A DNA stretch of 64,000 bases from Lentzea xinjiangensis. GTDB taxonomy: Bacteria; Actinomycetota; Actinomycetes; Mycobacteriales; Pseudonocardiaceae. Within the stretch, counting starts at the first letter, position 1. The number at the start of each line of letters is the position of its first letter. The position numbers and the translations under genes were made by a program. Shown piece after piece: positions 17,198-24,653 of this stretch. The stretch spans positions 62,001 to 126,000 of the forward strand of contig NZ_FOFR01000014.1 in NCBI RefSeq assembly GCF_900110955.1, read 5' to 3'. The notes below the pieces were generated by a model that saw only the letters and a program-made list of their open reading frames with translations, was not told the DNA's origin and made no database searches.

Positions 17198-17260
17198 GCT
17201 CCGGCGGCCGGCACCACGAGCAACGGAAACGCGCGCGCCCGGAGAAGCCCGGCACCGGCC

Positions 17261-18253
17261 TCAGAGCGTGAACCCCTCCGGGAACGGGTCGGTGGCGTCG
17301 AGCAGGTACTGGCCCATCCCGGTGATCCACGCGCGGCCCGCCACCGTGGGCAGGACCGCCGTGCGGTCGCCGAGGGGCACCTCGTCCAGCAGCCGCCCGA
17401 TGAACCTGGTGCCGATGAACGACTCGTTCACGAAGTCCGCGCCGATCCCGAGTTCGCCGCGCGCGTGCAGCTGGGCCATCCGGGCACAGGTCCCCGTGCC
17501 GCACGGGGACCGGTCGAACCAGCCGGGGTGGATCGCCATCGCGTTGCGCGAGTGGGCGCCGTCCCGGCCGGGCGCGGTGAACTGGACGTGCTTGCAGCCG
17601 CTGATCGCCGCGTCCACCGGGTGCACCGGGCGGTTCTCCGCGTTGATCCGGTCCATGATGGACAGACCGGCGGCGAGGATCCGGTCCTTCTCCGCCCGGT
17701 CGAACGGGATCCCGAGGTCCGCGAGGGGCAGGATCGCGTAGAAGTTGCCCCCGTACGCCATGTCGTAGCGGACCTGGCCGAGGCCGGGCACGTCGACGGT
17801 CGCGTCCAGCTCGTGCGCGTACGCCGGGACGTTGCGGATCGTCACCAGCTTCGTGCGGGTGTCGTAGTCGGCGAGCACCAGTCCGGCCGGGGTGTCGAGG
17901 CGGACGGTCGTCACCGGCTCGACCACCTCGACCATGCCGGTCTCCACCAGCACCGTCGCCACGCCGATCGTGCCGTGCCCGCACATCGGCAGGCAGCCCG
18001 ACACCTCGATGTAGAGCACGCCCCAGTCCGCGTCCGGCCGGGTCGGCGGCTGCAGGATCGCGCCGCTCATCGCCGCGTGGCCGCGTGGCTCGTTGACCAG
18101 GAACCTGCGGAGGTGGTCGTGGTGCTCGACGAAGTTCAGCCGCTTCTCGGCCATGGTCGCGCCGGGGATCACCCCGGCCCCACCGGTGATCACGCGCGTC
18201 GGCATGCCCTCGGTGTGCGAGTCGACCGCGCTGAGGTACCGGGCGAACCTCAT
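17261..18253 (-). CDS. 4-hydroxyproline epimerase (proline racemase family)
   Basis: 330-residue cofactor-independent epimerase that interconverts trans-4-hydroxy-L-proline and cis-4-hydroxy-D-proline, the first step of hydroxyproline breakdown. Both catalytic cysteines are present: Cys91 in LPMCGHGTIG and Cys251 in RSPCGTGTCARM. The second would be Thr in the related trans-3-hydroxyproline dehydratases, so this is an epimerase. ATG 18253 overlaps the stop of the preceding deaminase gene by 4 bp (ATGA). It is the last gene of the leftward operon. Confidence 0.92.
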   Translation of the reverse strand: MRFARYLSAVDSHTEGMPTRVITGGAGVIPGATMAEKRLNFVEHHDHLRRFLVNEPRGHAAMSGAILQPPTRPDADWGVLYIEVSGCLPMCGHGTIGVATVLVETGMVEVVEPVTTVRLDTPAGLVLADYDTRTKLVTIRNVPAYAHELDATVDVPGLGQVRYDMAYGGNFYAILPLADLGIPFDRAEKDRILAAGLSIMDRINAENRPVHPVDAAISGCKHVQFTAPGRDGAHSRNAMAIHPGWFDRSPCGTGTCARMAQLHARGELGIGADFVNESFIGTRFIGRLLDEVPLGDRTAVLPTVAGRAWITGMGQYLLDATDPFPEGFTL

Positions 18254-19143
18254 GACGTCGCCAGCTTCATGTCCGCGTCCACCTGCTCGACCTGGGCCTG
18301 CGACAACGGCCCGCGCGGCGGGCGGCACGGACCGCCGTAGCGGCCGACGAAGTCCATCGAGTGCTTGATCGCCTGCACGAACTCGGTGCGCGAGTCCCAG
18401 CGGAACGCCGGCACGAGCCGTTCGTACAACGTCCGGGCCTCGGCGAGCCTGCCCTCCCGCGCGAGGGTGAACAGCTCGGCGCACTCGGCGGGGAAGACGT
18501 TGGGGTAGCCCGCGAACCAGCCCGTCGCGCCCATCAGCAGGCTCTCCAGCACGACGTCGTCCGCGCCCGCCACGACGGTGAGGTGCGGGGCGGCCGCGCG
18601 GATCTCGAGCACGCGCCGGACGTCGCCGGAGAACTCCTTCACCGCCACGACCTGCTCGATCTGCCCCAGTTCGGCGATCAGGTCCGGGGTGAGGTCGACC
18701 TTGGTGTCGATCGGGTTGTTGTAGACCATGATCGGCAGCCCGGCCTTCGCGACCTCGCGGAAGTGGTGCACGACCTCACCCCGGTTGGCCCGGTACATGG
18801 TGGGCGGCAGGCAGAGCACGCCGTCCGCGCCGTCCTCCGCCGCCAGCTCGGCCCAGTGGCGGGCCTGGTGGGCGCCGACGCCGTGCACGCCGATGACGGC
18901 GATCCCCTTGCCCTTCACCGCCGCGATGGCCGTCCTGGCGACCTCGCGGCGTTCCGCGTCGGTCAGCGACGAGTACTCGCCCAGCGAGCCGTTCGGCCCG
19001 ACGCCGCGGCAGCCGTTCTCGACGACCCACCGGCAGTGCTCGGCGAGCTTGTCCAGGTCCGGGCGCAGTCCCGCCGGTGCCGCGGGGTCCTCGGCGTAGG
19101 GCAGGGCGGTGGCGACGATGACGCCGTCGAGGCGTTCGCTCAT
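18250..19143 (-). CDS. DapA-family aldolase, probable pyrroline-4-hydroxy-2-carboxylate deaminase
   Basis: 297-residue class I lyase of the dihydrodipicolinate synthase/N-acetylneuraminate lyase family. The Schiff-base lysine is in VVAVKEFSGD, and the conserved tyrosine in LPIMVYNNPIDT. Family members in hydroxyproline operons deaminate and dehydrate cis-4-hydroxy-pyrroline-2-carboxylate to alpha-ketoglutarate semialdehyde; the neighbours make this the most likely activity, though DapA-like folds alone do not fix the substrate. ATG 19143 overlaps the stop of the upstream oxidoreductase by 4 bp. Confidence 0.88.
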   Translation of the reverse strand: MSERLDGVIVATALPYAEDPAAPAGLRPDLDKLAEHCRWVVENGCRGVGPNGSLGEYSSLTDAERREVARTAIAAVKGKGIAVIGVHGVGAHQARHWAELAAEDGADGVLCLPPTMYRANRGEVVHHFREVAKAGLPIMVYNNPIDTKVDLTPDLIAELGQIEQVVAVKEFSGDVRRVLEIRAAAPHLTVVAGADDVVLESLLMGATGWFAGYPNVFPAECAELFTLAREGRLAEARTLYERLVPAFRWDSRTEFVQAIKHSMDFVGRYGGPCRPPRGPLSQAQVEQVDADMKLATS

Positions 19144-20333
19144 GGCTGGTTCTCCTCCGGGAGTGCGGCGAGTTCGCCGAGGGGGATCGGGACAGCGATC
19201 ACGCGGCGCTGCCCGTCGAACGGGACGCCGGTCAGCTCGGCGGCGTTGCGGGCGCAGATGCGGCCCTGGCAGCGGCCCATCGCGACCCGGCTGGTGAGCT
19301 TCAGCTCGCGCATGCCGGTCGCGTCGGGAAGGTCCCGCAGGCTCACCTTCTCGCAGCGGCACACGGTGGTGTCCTCCTCGAGCCACGTCCGCCAGCCGGG
19401 CTGGACGGCGTGCACCCTGGCGAGGGCCCGCGCGAACAACCGGCCCCTGCGCACGGCTTCGAGGGCTTCCCGGGGAGGGTCCCGGCGCGCCGCGGCGGCT
19501 CCGGCCACGACACCCTCGGCCGCGGCGAGGTCGGCGCCGCCGATGCCGGTGACCTCACCGGCCGCGAAGACGTTCCCGACCGAGGTGCGCTGGTGGTCGT
19601 CGACGTCGAGGAAGTCGCCGGTGCGCTCGGCGTGGGGCACGAGGTCCGTGCGGGGCAGGAAGCCGTAGCCGGTGCAGACGAGGTCGGCGTGCTCCGTGCG
19701 GTGGCTGACCGGGCGCCAGTCGCGGTCGAGCTTCGCGACCGTGACGCGGTCGCCGTGCTTGGCGACCACCGCCGTGCGGGTCTCCAGCCGGGCCAGCACC
19801 TTCCGGTACCCGGCCAGTTCGGCGATCTTGTGCCGGTTGGCGGCGACGGCCCTGGCCTCCCGCAGCCACCTCGTCGGCGAGGAGGCCTCGTAGACGCCGA
19901 CGAGCGTGGCGCCGAGCTCCCGCAGCGCGGCGGCGACGGGCAGCAGGAACGGGCCGGTGCCCGAGACGATCACGCGGTGCCCGAGCGCGACGCCCTGCTT
20001 CGCGAGCGCCTGGGCGGCACCGGCGGTGATCACGCCGGGTCCGTCCCAGCCGGGGAAGGGCAGCGGCCGGTCGTAGGCGCCGGTGGCGACGACCAGCGCG
20101 TCGAAGCGCAGCCGCGCCGGACCGCGCAGGTGCAGCGTGCCGTCCTCGACGAGCCACGCCTCGGTGTCGGTCAGGTGCGTCACGCCGGGGTGCGCGAACC
20201 GGGCGCGGCCGCGCAGGAACTGGCCGCCCGCGGCGGGTTCCGAGTCGACCAGGACGACCTCGGCCCCCGCGCCGGCGGCGGTGGTGGCGGCGGCCATGCC
20301 GGCCGGTCCGGCCCCCACCACGACCACCCTCAC
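19140..20333 (-). CDS. FAD/NAD(P)-dependent oxidoreductase, D-hydroxyproline dehydrogenase subunit
   Basis: 397-residue flavoprotein of the HcnB/SoxA-alpha/LhpE-like type. N-terminal dinucleotide-binding motif VVVVGAGPAGMAAATTAAGAG, a second Rossmann motif around VIVSGTGPFLLPVAAAL, and a C-terminal BFD-like [2Fe-2S] region with TTVCRCEKVSLRDL and GRCQGRICARNAAELTG. With the adjacent DAO-like and [2Fe-2S] proteins it should form a membrane- or respiratory-chain-linked dehydrogenase that oxidises cis-4-hydroxy-D-proline. The GTG at 20333 overlaps the preceding stop by 4 bp. Confidence 0.9.
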   Translation of the reverse strand: MRVVVVGAGPAGMAAATTAAGAGAEVVLVDSEPAAGGQFLRGRARFAHPGVTHLTDTEAWLVEDGTLHLRGPARLRFDALVVATGAYDRPLPFPGWDGPGVITAGAAQALAKQGVALGHRVIVSGTGPFLLPVAAALRELGATLVGVYEASSPTRWLREARAVAANRHKIAELAGYRKVLARLETRTAVVAKHGDRVTVAKLDRDWRPVSHRTEHADLVCTGYGFLPRTDLVPHAERTGDFLDVDDHQRTSVGNVFAAGEVTGIGGADLAAAEGVVAGAAAARRDPPREALEAVRRGRLFARALARVHAVQPGWRTWLEEDTTVCRCEKVSLRDLPDATGMRELKLTSRVAMGRCQGRICARNAAELTGVPFDGQRRVIAVPIPLGELAALPEENQP

Positions 20334-20512
20334 GACTCGGTCCTGATCACGTCGCCGTCGCGCAACCGGTGGCGGCACGCGCGGACCTCGGGCACGCCGT
20401 TGATCTCCGCGACGCAGCCGAAGCAGACGCCGATGCCGCAGAAGAACCTGCCGGGCAGCAGCTCCGCGACGTGGGCCACCTCGCGCTGCAGGCCGTTGAA
20501 GCTCACCTTCAC
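20330..20512 (-). CDS. Small (2Fe-2S)-binding protein, dehydrogenase subunit
   Basis: 60-residue plant-type ferredoxin-like protein with Cys25, Cys30, Cys33 and Cys46 (FCGIGVCFGC then RAC), the CX4CX2CX12C ligand set of the HcnA/LhpF-type subunits. It is short: related subunits are usually about 80-100 residues and have a fuller beta-grasp N-terminus, which here is reduced to VKVSFNGLQREV before AHVAELLPGRFF. GTG 20512 overlaps the upstream stop by 4 bp (GTGA), so the start is well placed and the shortness appears real. It would pass electrons between the two flavin subunits. Confidence 0.85.
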   Translation of the reverse strand: MKVSFNGLQREVAHVAELLPGRFFCGIGVCFGCVAEINGVPEVRACRHRLRDGDVIRTES

Positions 20513-21588
20513 ACCATCACCTCCGGGCGGTCGACGCGGAACGGGTGGGGATCCACGAGCGGCGTCTCGCCGGTGAGCAACTGGGCGAGCAGCCGCCCGG
20601 TGGCCGGGGCGAGACCGACGCCCGCGCCCTCGTGGCCCGTGGCGTGCCACAGACCGGGCGTGCGGGGATCCGCACCGATGATCGGCAGGTGGTCGGGCGC
20701 GTACGGGCGGAAGCCGCCGTACGCGCGCATGACCGGCACGTTCGTGAGCATCGGGAAGAGCGCTATGGCCCGGCGGGCCAACGCTCTGAGCACCTCGCTC
20801 TCGATCGTGTCGTCGAAGCCCTTGCGCTGCCGGCTCGACCCGATCAGGACGGTGCCGGCCCGCGTCGACTCGACGACACCGGACGTCTGCAGGTCCGCGT
20901 CGCCGCTCGCGACCGCGCCGACGTAGTCCGCGTCGTAGACCTTGTGCCGGATCGCGCCGGGGATCGGTGTGGTGACCAGCACGACACCGCGCCGGGGCAG
21001 CACGTTGACGCCGAAGCCGCGCGCCCACGGGCCGGTGGCGTTGACGACCGCGCCGCAGCGGATCACACCGCCGGAGGTCGTGACGCTGCGGCCGTCCGTC
21101 GTGGACACCTCGGCGCGGGTGACCGCGATGCCGCGCAGCAGGGCCCTGGTGGCCTTGACCGGGTTGAGCTGCGCGTCGCGCGGGTAGTGGACGGCGGCGG
21201 TGAGCTCCGGGTTGAGGTGCGGTTCACGGGCGAGCGCCTCCGCCGCGGTCAGCTCGCGGGCGTCGACGCCCGCTGCGCGTTGCCGCGCGGCGAAGTCCCT
21301 GAGCGGCTGGGCGGAGTCCCCGGTCGTGGCGACGACCAGGCCGCCCTTCTCCTCCCACTCGGCGTCCGCCGCCAGCTCCGGCCACAGCTCTCGGCTGGCC
21401 AGGGCGAGCTCCAGCTCAGGGCCTGGTTCCTTGTCGCTGACGAGGACGTTGCCCTCGCCGGCGGCGCTGGTGCCCGACGCGGGTCCGTGGCGGTCGACCA
21501 CGAGAACGGTGAGCCCGCGCGCGTGCAGCGCCTGGGCGCACGCGGCGCCGATGATGCCCGCTCCGATGACCACGACGTCCGGCCGCAT
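20509..21588 (-). CDS. FAD-dependent oxidoreductase (DAO family), D-hydroxyproline dehydrogenase catalytic subunit
   Basis: 359-residue D-amino-acid-oxidase-type flavoprotein. It has DVVVIGAGIIGAACAQALHARG at the N-terminus, and RAYGGFRPYAPDHLPIIGAD and HATGHEGAGVGLAPATGRLLAQLL near the C-terminus, as in glycine/sarcosine oxidase and LhpB-type enzymes. In this operon it should oxidise cis-4-hydroxy-D-proline to the pyrroline. ATG 21588 is chosen over GTG 21594 because GGAGG lies at the right distance. A palindromic operator sits just upstream, between it and the regulator gene. Confidence 0.9.
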   Translation of the reverse strand: MRPDVVVIGAGIIGAACAQALHARGLTVLVVDRHGPASGTSAAGEGNVLVSDKEPGPELELALASRELWPELAADAEWEEKGGLVVATTGDSAQPLRDFAARQRAAGVDARELTAAEALAREPHLNPELTAAVHYPRDAQLNPVKATRALLRGIAVTRAEVSTTDGRSVTTSGGVIRCGAVVNATGPWARGFGVNVLPRRGVVLVTTPIPGAIRHKVYDADYVGAVASGDADLQTSGVVESTRAGTVLIGSSRQRKGFDDTIESEVLRALARRAIALFPMLTNVPVMRAYGGFRPYAPDHLPIIGADPRTPGLWHATGHEGAGVGLAPATGRLLAQLLTGETPLVDPHPFRVDRPEVMV

Positions 21589-21597
21589 CACCACCTC

Positions 21598-21615
21598 CGT
21601 TCAATAGAATGAACG
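21598..21615. promoter_or_regulatory. Palindromic operator of the hydroxyproline operon
   Basis: CGTTCA-N6-TGAACG, a perfect 6+6 bp inverted repeat, lies immediately before the stop codon of the regulator gene (21616) and 10 bp upstream of the first catabolic gene's ATG. Its location between the XRE-cupin regulator and the dehydrogenase genes makes it the natural binding site for that regulator. Confidence 0.6.
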
Positions 21616-22161
21616 TTAGTGCTTCGGGTACTCCAGCACCAGCACCGAACTGACCTCGCCGTCGAGGGTCTCGTACAGGTGCGGCACCGAGCCGGGGAAG
21701 CACACGTAGTCGCCGGGGCCGAGCTCGTAGGGCCGCTCGGACGGTCCCACGCGCAGTCGTCCGCTCGTGACCAGCACGTGTTCCTTGCCGGGATGGCCTT
21801 CCGTGGACTGCGTGGCACCCGGCCGGACGCGCTGGTCGTAGATCTCGAGCACGGTGTCCCCGACGTCCATCCGCCGCATCAGCCGCAGGTCGACGGCGTT
21901 GCTGCTGAGCACCTCGACGTCGCGGGCCCGCACCAGCACGACGTCCGGGGCCGTCCGCTCGGTCACCAGCTCCGACACGGGCACGTCCAAAGCGTTCGAC
22001 AAACTGAACACTGTTTCGATGGTCGGGTTGCCCGACCCGCTCTCGAGCTGGGACAGCGTGCCCTTGGCGATGGACGACCGCCGCGCGAGCTCCGACAGCG
22101 ACAACCCGCGCTGCTCCCGGAACGCCCTGATGTTGGCGCCAAGCACCTGACCCGCACTCAT
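21616..22161 (-). CDS. XRE-cupin family transcriptional regulator
   Basis: 181-residue regulator with an N-terminal lambda-repressor-like HTH (GANIRAFREQRGLSLSELARRSSIAKGTLSQLESGSGNPTIETVFSLSNAL) and a C-terminal cupin barrel (STEGHPGKEHVLVTSGRLRVG, ELGPGDYVCFPGSVPHLYET) that should bind a small metabolite. It leads the leftward hydroxyproline operon and likely controls it by ligand-dependent binding at 21598-21615. I take ATG 22161 (MSAGQVLG); an in-frame ATG at 22179 would add MQRSAA and overlap the divergent promoter. Confidence 0.9.
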   Translation of the reverse strand: MSAGQVLGANIRAFREQRGLSLSELARRSSIAKGTLSQLESGSGNPTIETVFSLSNALDVPVSELVTERTAPDVVLVRARDVEVLSSNAVDLRLMRRMDVGDTVLEIYDQRVRPGATQSTEGHPGKEHVLVTSGRLRVGPSERPYELGPGDYVCFPGSVPHLYETLDGEVSSVLVLEYPKH

Positions 22162-22178
22162 AGCCGCTGATCGTTGCA

Positions 22179-22194
22179 TAGGCTTGCGCCCATG
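22179..22194 (+). promoter_or_regulatory. Leaderless promoter
   Basis: TAGGCT at 22179-22184, 7 nt, ATG 22192: the same hexamer and spacing as upstream of the M24 peptidase gene. The divergent XRE-cupin gene starts only 30 bp away. Confidence 0.6.
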
Positions 22195-22578
22195 ACTGCG
22201 TACACGGAGGCGGAGGGGCAGACCCTCCGCACGGCCGTTTTCGGTGCCATGGTGCTGGTGTCCACGGCGGACCCCGGCTCGGTCGACGAGGAGAGCCAGG
22301 CCGGCGTCAGGGCCATGACCCTGCTCTCGGACGACCTCCGCGCCGCCATCGCGGCCGCGCCTCCGTCGCTGCCGAAGGGCTCGGCGTCCGATGTGGAGCA
22401 GGGCGTGCTGGCCGCGTTGCGCGACGCCGTGGCGATCATCGGCGCGCACGAGCCGCGCGACGTCGCGATCTTCCGCGCCGCCGTGGCGGAGATGTGCCGC
22501 TCGGTGGCCGGTGCGGATGGTGAGGTGGCCGCGGCGGAGAGGGCGATGGTGGCGCGCGTGGTGGAAGCGTTGAACTGA
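22192..22578 (+). CDS. Hypothetical protein with TerB-like C-terminal helix pair
   Basis: 128-residue soluble helical protein. The C-terminal segment SVAGADGEVAAAERAMVARVVEAL resembles the acidic helix-loop of TerB/DjlA-type tellurite-resistance domains (ADGEV..AE), but similarity is limited to that motif, so the assignment is weak. It may also be a TerB-like remnant fused to an unknown helical N-terminus. It is transcribed divergently from the XRE-cupin gene and reads toward the DUF4231/SLATT-type gene, with a short repetitive region between. Confidence 0.7.
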   Translation: MTAYTEAEGQTLRTAVFGAMVLVSTADPGSVDEESQAGVRAMTLLSDDLRAAIAAAPPSLPKGSASDVEQGVLAALRDAVAIIGAHEPRDVAIFRAAVAEMCRSVAGADGEVAAAERAMVARVVEALN

Positions 22579-22635
22579 GAGGTGCCGGGCGGGGGCTGGC
22601 GGTCGCGGGCGGGGTGCTGTGTGGCTGGCGGTCTT

Positions 22636-22738
22636 GCCGGGTCTGGTTGCGCCCGGTGTGACGCGAGCCGGGCGGGAAGCTGTGCGGCCGGTGCCTCGGC
22701 GGGTCAGGTCGCGCTCGGCCGTGACGCGAGCCAGGCGG
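22636..22738. repeat. Imperfect 40-bp direct repeat at a gene 3' end
   Basis: Copy 1 (22636-22675) and copy 2 (22698-22738) match over about 40 bp with a few substitutions and one indel; both contain GTGACGCGAGCC. Copy 2 includes the last codons and stop of the leftward membrane-protein gene. Copy 1 lies just beyond the stop and lacks the stop codon. This looks like a small tandem duplication of the gene's 3' end. Confidence 0.6.
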
Positions 22739-23570
22739 TGTGCTCCTTGCTGATCACGGCTTCGGCGTCGGCGACCGTCGCGGCCCAGTCGTCCTGCTCG
22801 GTGTAGGGGAGCCGCTGGTAGACGTCCGCGAGCTCGCCGGCCGCCGCCGCGTAGGTGACCCGCAGGTTCTCGTACTGCCGCAGCCCGATCCAGGCGGCGC
22901 CGCCCGCGACGGCCGCGGCCAGCACGCCGGACAGGTCGACGTCCCAGGCGCCGTTGATGCGCAGGGTCGCGAACAGGATCGCGACGAGCTCGCCCACGAT
23001 CAGCAGCACGCGGAACACGGTCGCCCTGGTCTCGTTCAGCGCCGCCTTGTCGCGGTACCACGTGAGCTGCCGCAGCACGCGGTCCTCGCGGTAGGCCTTC
23101 TTGCGCTCGGCGAACGATGCGGCGCGCAGGGCGGCGACCACCCGGTCGCCCTCGTCGTTGGTGCTGGTGAGCAGCACCCGCTTGCGGTGGTCCCCCACCG
23201 CGTCGGCGATGGCGAGCTCGAACTGCTTGCGCGGGTCCCTGGTCGTGGCGGGGAACGGGTCGCCCAGCACGGCGTAGCGCCAGGCCAGCGACTTCACGCG
23301 TTCGGCGACGGTGCGGCCCGCGTTCCACTTCTGCTCCGGGTGCACGACCCACAGCAGGATCTCGCCGAACAGCGCGACGAGGAACCCGAGCAGCGCCACC
23401 CAGGCCCAGATGTCGACGCCCTCGCCGACCTTCCACTTGAACGCACCGCCGAGCGCCGCGACCACCGCGCCGAGCAGCCGCACCCTGCTGAACAGCAGCG
23501 TGAGGCGCTGTCCGCGCTGGGACACCGCCTCCGCGTCGTGGTAGAAGCCGGGAAGGTGCCTGTCGTCCAT
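22704..23570 (-). CDS. DUF4231/SLATT-type four-TM membrane protein
   Basis: 288-residue protein with two pairs of transmembrane helices: LLGAVVAALGGAF with VALLGFLVALFGEILLWVV, and ATVFRVLLIVGELVAILFA with GVLAAAVAGGAAWIGL. Each pair is followed by soluble helices, and the C-terminus has the VISKEHTAWLASR signature seen in DUF4231/SLATT proteins. SLATT 2-TM domains are proposed pore-forming effectors or sensors in nucleotide-second-messenger immunity systems (SMODS/SLOG partners). No SMODS nucleotidyltransferase or SLOG gene is visible nearby, so it would act alone or with its divergent ankyrin neighbour. ATG 23570 follows GGGAGGGAGAG, a good ribosome-binding site. Confidence 0.82.
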   Translation of the reverse strand: MDDRHLPGFYHDAEAVSQRGQRLTLLFSRVRLLGAVVAALGGAFKWKVGEGVDIWAWVALLGFLVALFGEILLWVVHPEQKWNAGRTVAERVKSLAWRYAVLGDPFPATTRDPRKQFELAIADAVGDHRKRVLLTSTNDEGDRVVAALRAASFAERKKAYREDRVLRQLTWYRDKAALNETRATVFRVLLIVGELVAILFATLRINGAWDVDLSGVLAAAVAGGAAWIGLRQYENLRVTYAAAAGELADVYQRLPYTEQDDWAATVADAEAVISKEHTAWLASRPSAT

Positions 23571-23687
23571 CCGCTCGCTCTCCCTCCCCGGCAACGCCGG
23601 TCATGCGCGGTCAAACGTGTGGTACCACGTGATCATCGCGGACAGGCCCTCGGTCCCGGGCGGCGGATGGGGCGTTCACCCGTACAG

Positions 23688-23720
23688 CCGAGAGCGGCTC
23701 TCCCTCCGAGCCGCTCTCGG
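23688..23720. promoter_or_regulatory. 13-bp perfect inverted repeat between divergent genes
   Basis: CCGAGAGCGGCTC and its exact complement (arms 23688-23700 and 23708-23720) around TCCCTCC. Neither flanking gene ends here: the leftward membrane-protein gene starts at 23570 and the rightward ankyrin gene at 23755. It is therefore not an ordinary terminator. It overlaps the expected -35 region of the ankyrin gene and may be an operator or an attenuating hairpin. Confidence 0.55.
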
Positions 23721-23739
23721 GTGTGGCGCCCGGCGTCGA

Positions 23740-23757
23740 TAGGGTGCCGATCCCATG
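23740..23757 (+). promoter_or_regulatory. Leaderless-type promoter of ankyrin gene
   Basis: TAGGGT at 23740-23745 lies 9 nt before ATG 23755, with no Shine-Dalgarno sequence between. Confidence 0.5.
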
Positions 23758-24603
23758 GGGGACGGGTTCACCGCATTGCACCGGGCGGCGGCTTTCGGCA
23801 CGGCGCGCGAGGTCGCGGAGCTGGTCGCGGAGGTCGACGACGTCGACGTGCTCTTCGACGACCGCACGGCGTTGTGGCAGGCGGTGCACCGGCGCAACTA
23901 CGACAGCGTCGGCGTGCTGCTGGCGGCGGGCGCCGATCCGGCGCGTCCCATGATGTCCGGCTGGTCGCCCGCGCGGCTGAGCCTCACGACCGCGCACCCG
24001 ATCGCGACCGGCGAGGTCCTCACGCCCCGGGAGCGAGCCGCGGTGGCGGAACGGGACCGGCTCGTCGCCGCCCTCGGGCGGTTCCCCGACGTGGACGGGT
24101 TCAGCATCGCCTGCGTCCGGGGTGTCGGCTCGGACGAGGCCGTCCGCCGGCTGGACGCCGAGGTGGTGCCGGACGACGAGGTCCCGGACCTCGCGAACCC
24201 GTGGGACGACCCGTTCGGCGACGACACCGAGGTCGTCGTGGGCGTCACCGACGTGCCGGGCGGGTGCGTCGTGCTGCAACCCTGGTCGTACACGGCGTCG
24301 ATCCCGGCCATCACCCGCGCGCTGTCCGCCGGCACCGTGACCTGCGGCATGTACGCCAACCCCAAGAGCGGCAACCAGGGCAGCATCGACCGCGATGGCG
24401 AGACCGTCGACCGGGACCTCCACCCGGGCGGTTCTCCCGACAGCGCCGACAGCACGGCCGACGTCCTGCTGAAGCACCTCTACGTCCGTCACGCCGTTGC
24501 CTGCTGCTGCGCCTACGCGGGGCTGCGGCCGGAGGACGACAGGGCGTTCACCTCGCCCGCCCGGTGGGTGGTCCTGCCTGATCGCGTCCGCTGGGAGCTG
24601 TGA
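23755..24603 (+). CDS. Ankyrin-repeat protein
   Basis: 282-residue cytosolic protein. Residues 4-75 carry two or three ankyrin repeats (GFTALHRAAAFGTAREVAELV, RTALWQAVHRRNYDSVGVLLAAGADPARP). The C-terminal 180 residues are not recognised; they contain a pair of adjacent cysteines near the end (HAVACCCAYAGL) and a VVLQPWSYTASIPAITRALSAGT segment. Such proteins are widespread in Streptomyces and relatives without known function; ankyrin repeats usually mediate protein binding. It is divergent from the DUF4231/SLATT-type gene 184 bp away. Confidence 0.8.
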   Translation: MGDGFTALHRAAAFGTAREVAELVAEVDDVDVLFDDRTALWQAVHRRNYDSVGVLLAAGADPARPMMSGWSPARLSLTTAHPIATGEVLTPRERAAVAERDRLVAALGRFPDVDGFSIACVRGVGSDEAVRRLDAEVVPDDEVPDLANPWDDPFGDDTEVVVGVTDVPGGCVVLQPWSYTASIPAITRALSAGTVTCGMYANPKSGNQGSIDRDGETVDRDLHPGGSPDSADSTADVLLKHLYVRHAVACCCAYAGLRPEDDRAFTSPARWVVLPDRVRWEL

Positions 24604-24653
24604 TCCGGGGCTGCCGTTCCCCGGACGCGGCCACCGGGGCGCATGATGGAGTG

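Noticed and set aside
17198-17260. Possible hairpin between the Lrp gene and the hydroxyproline operon
   Set aside because: Only a 5-bp GCCGG/CCGGC pairing with a very long loop was found, not convincing as a terminator.
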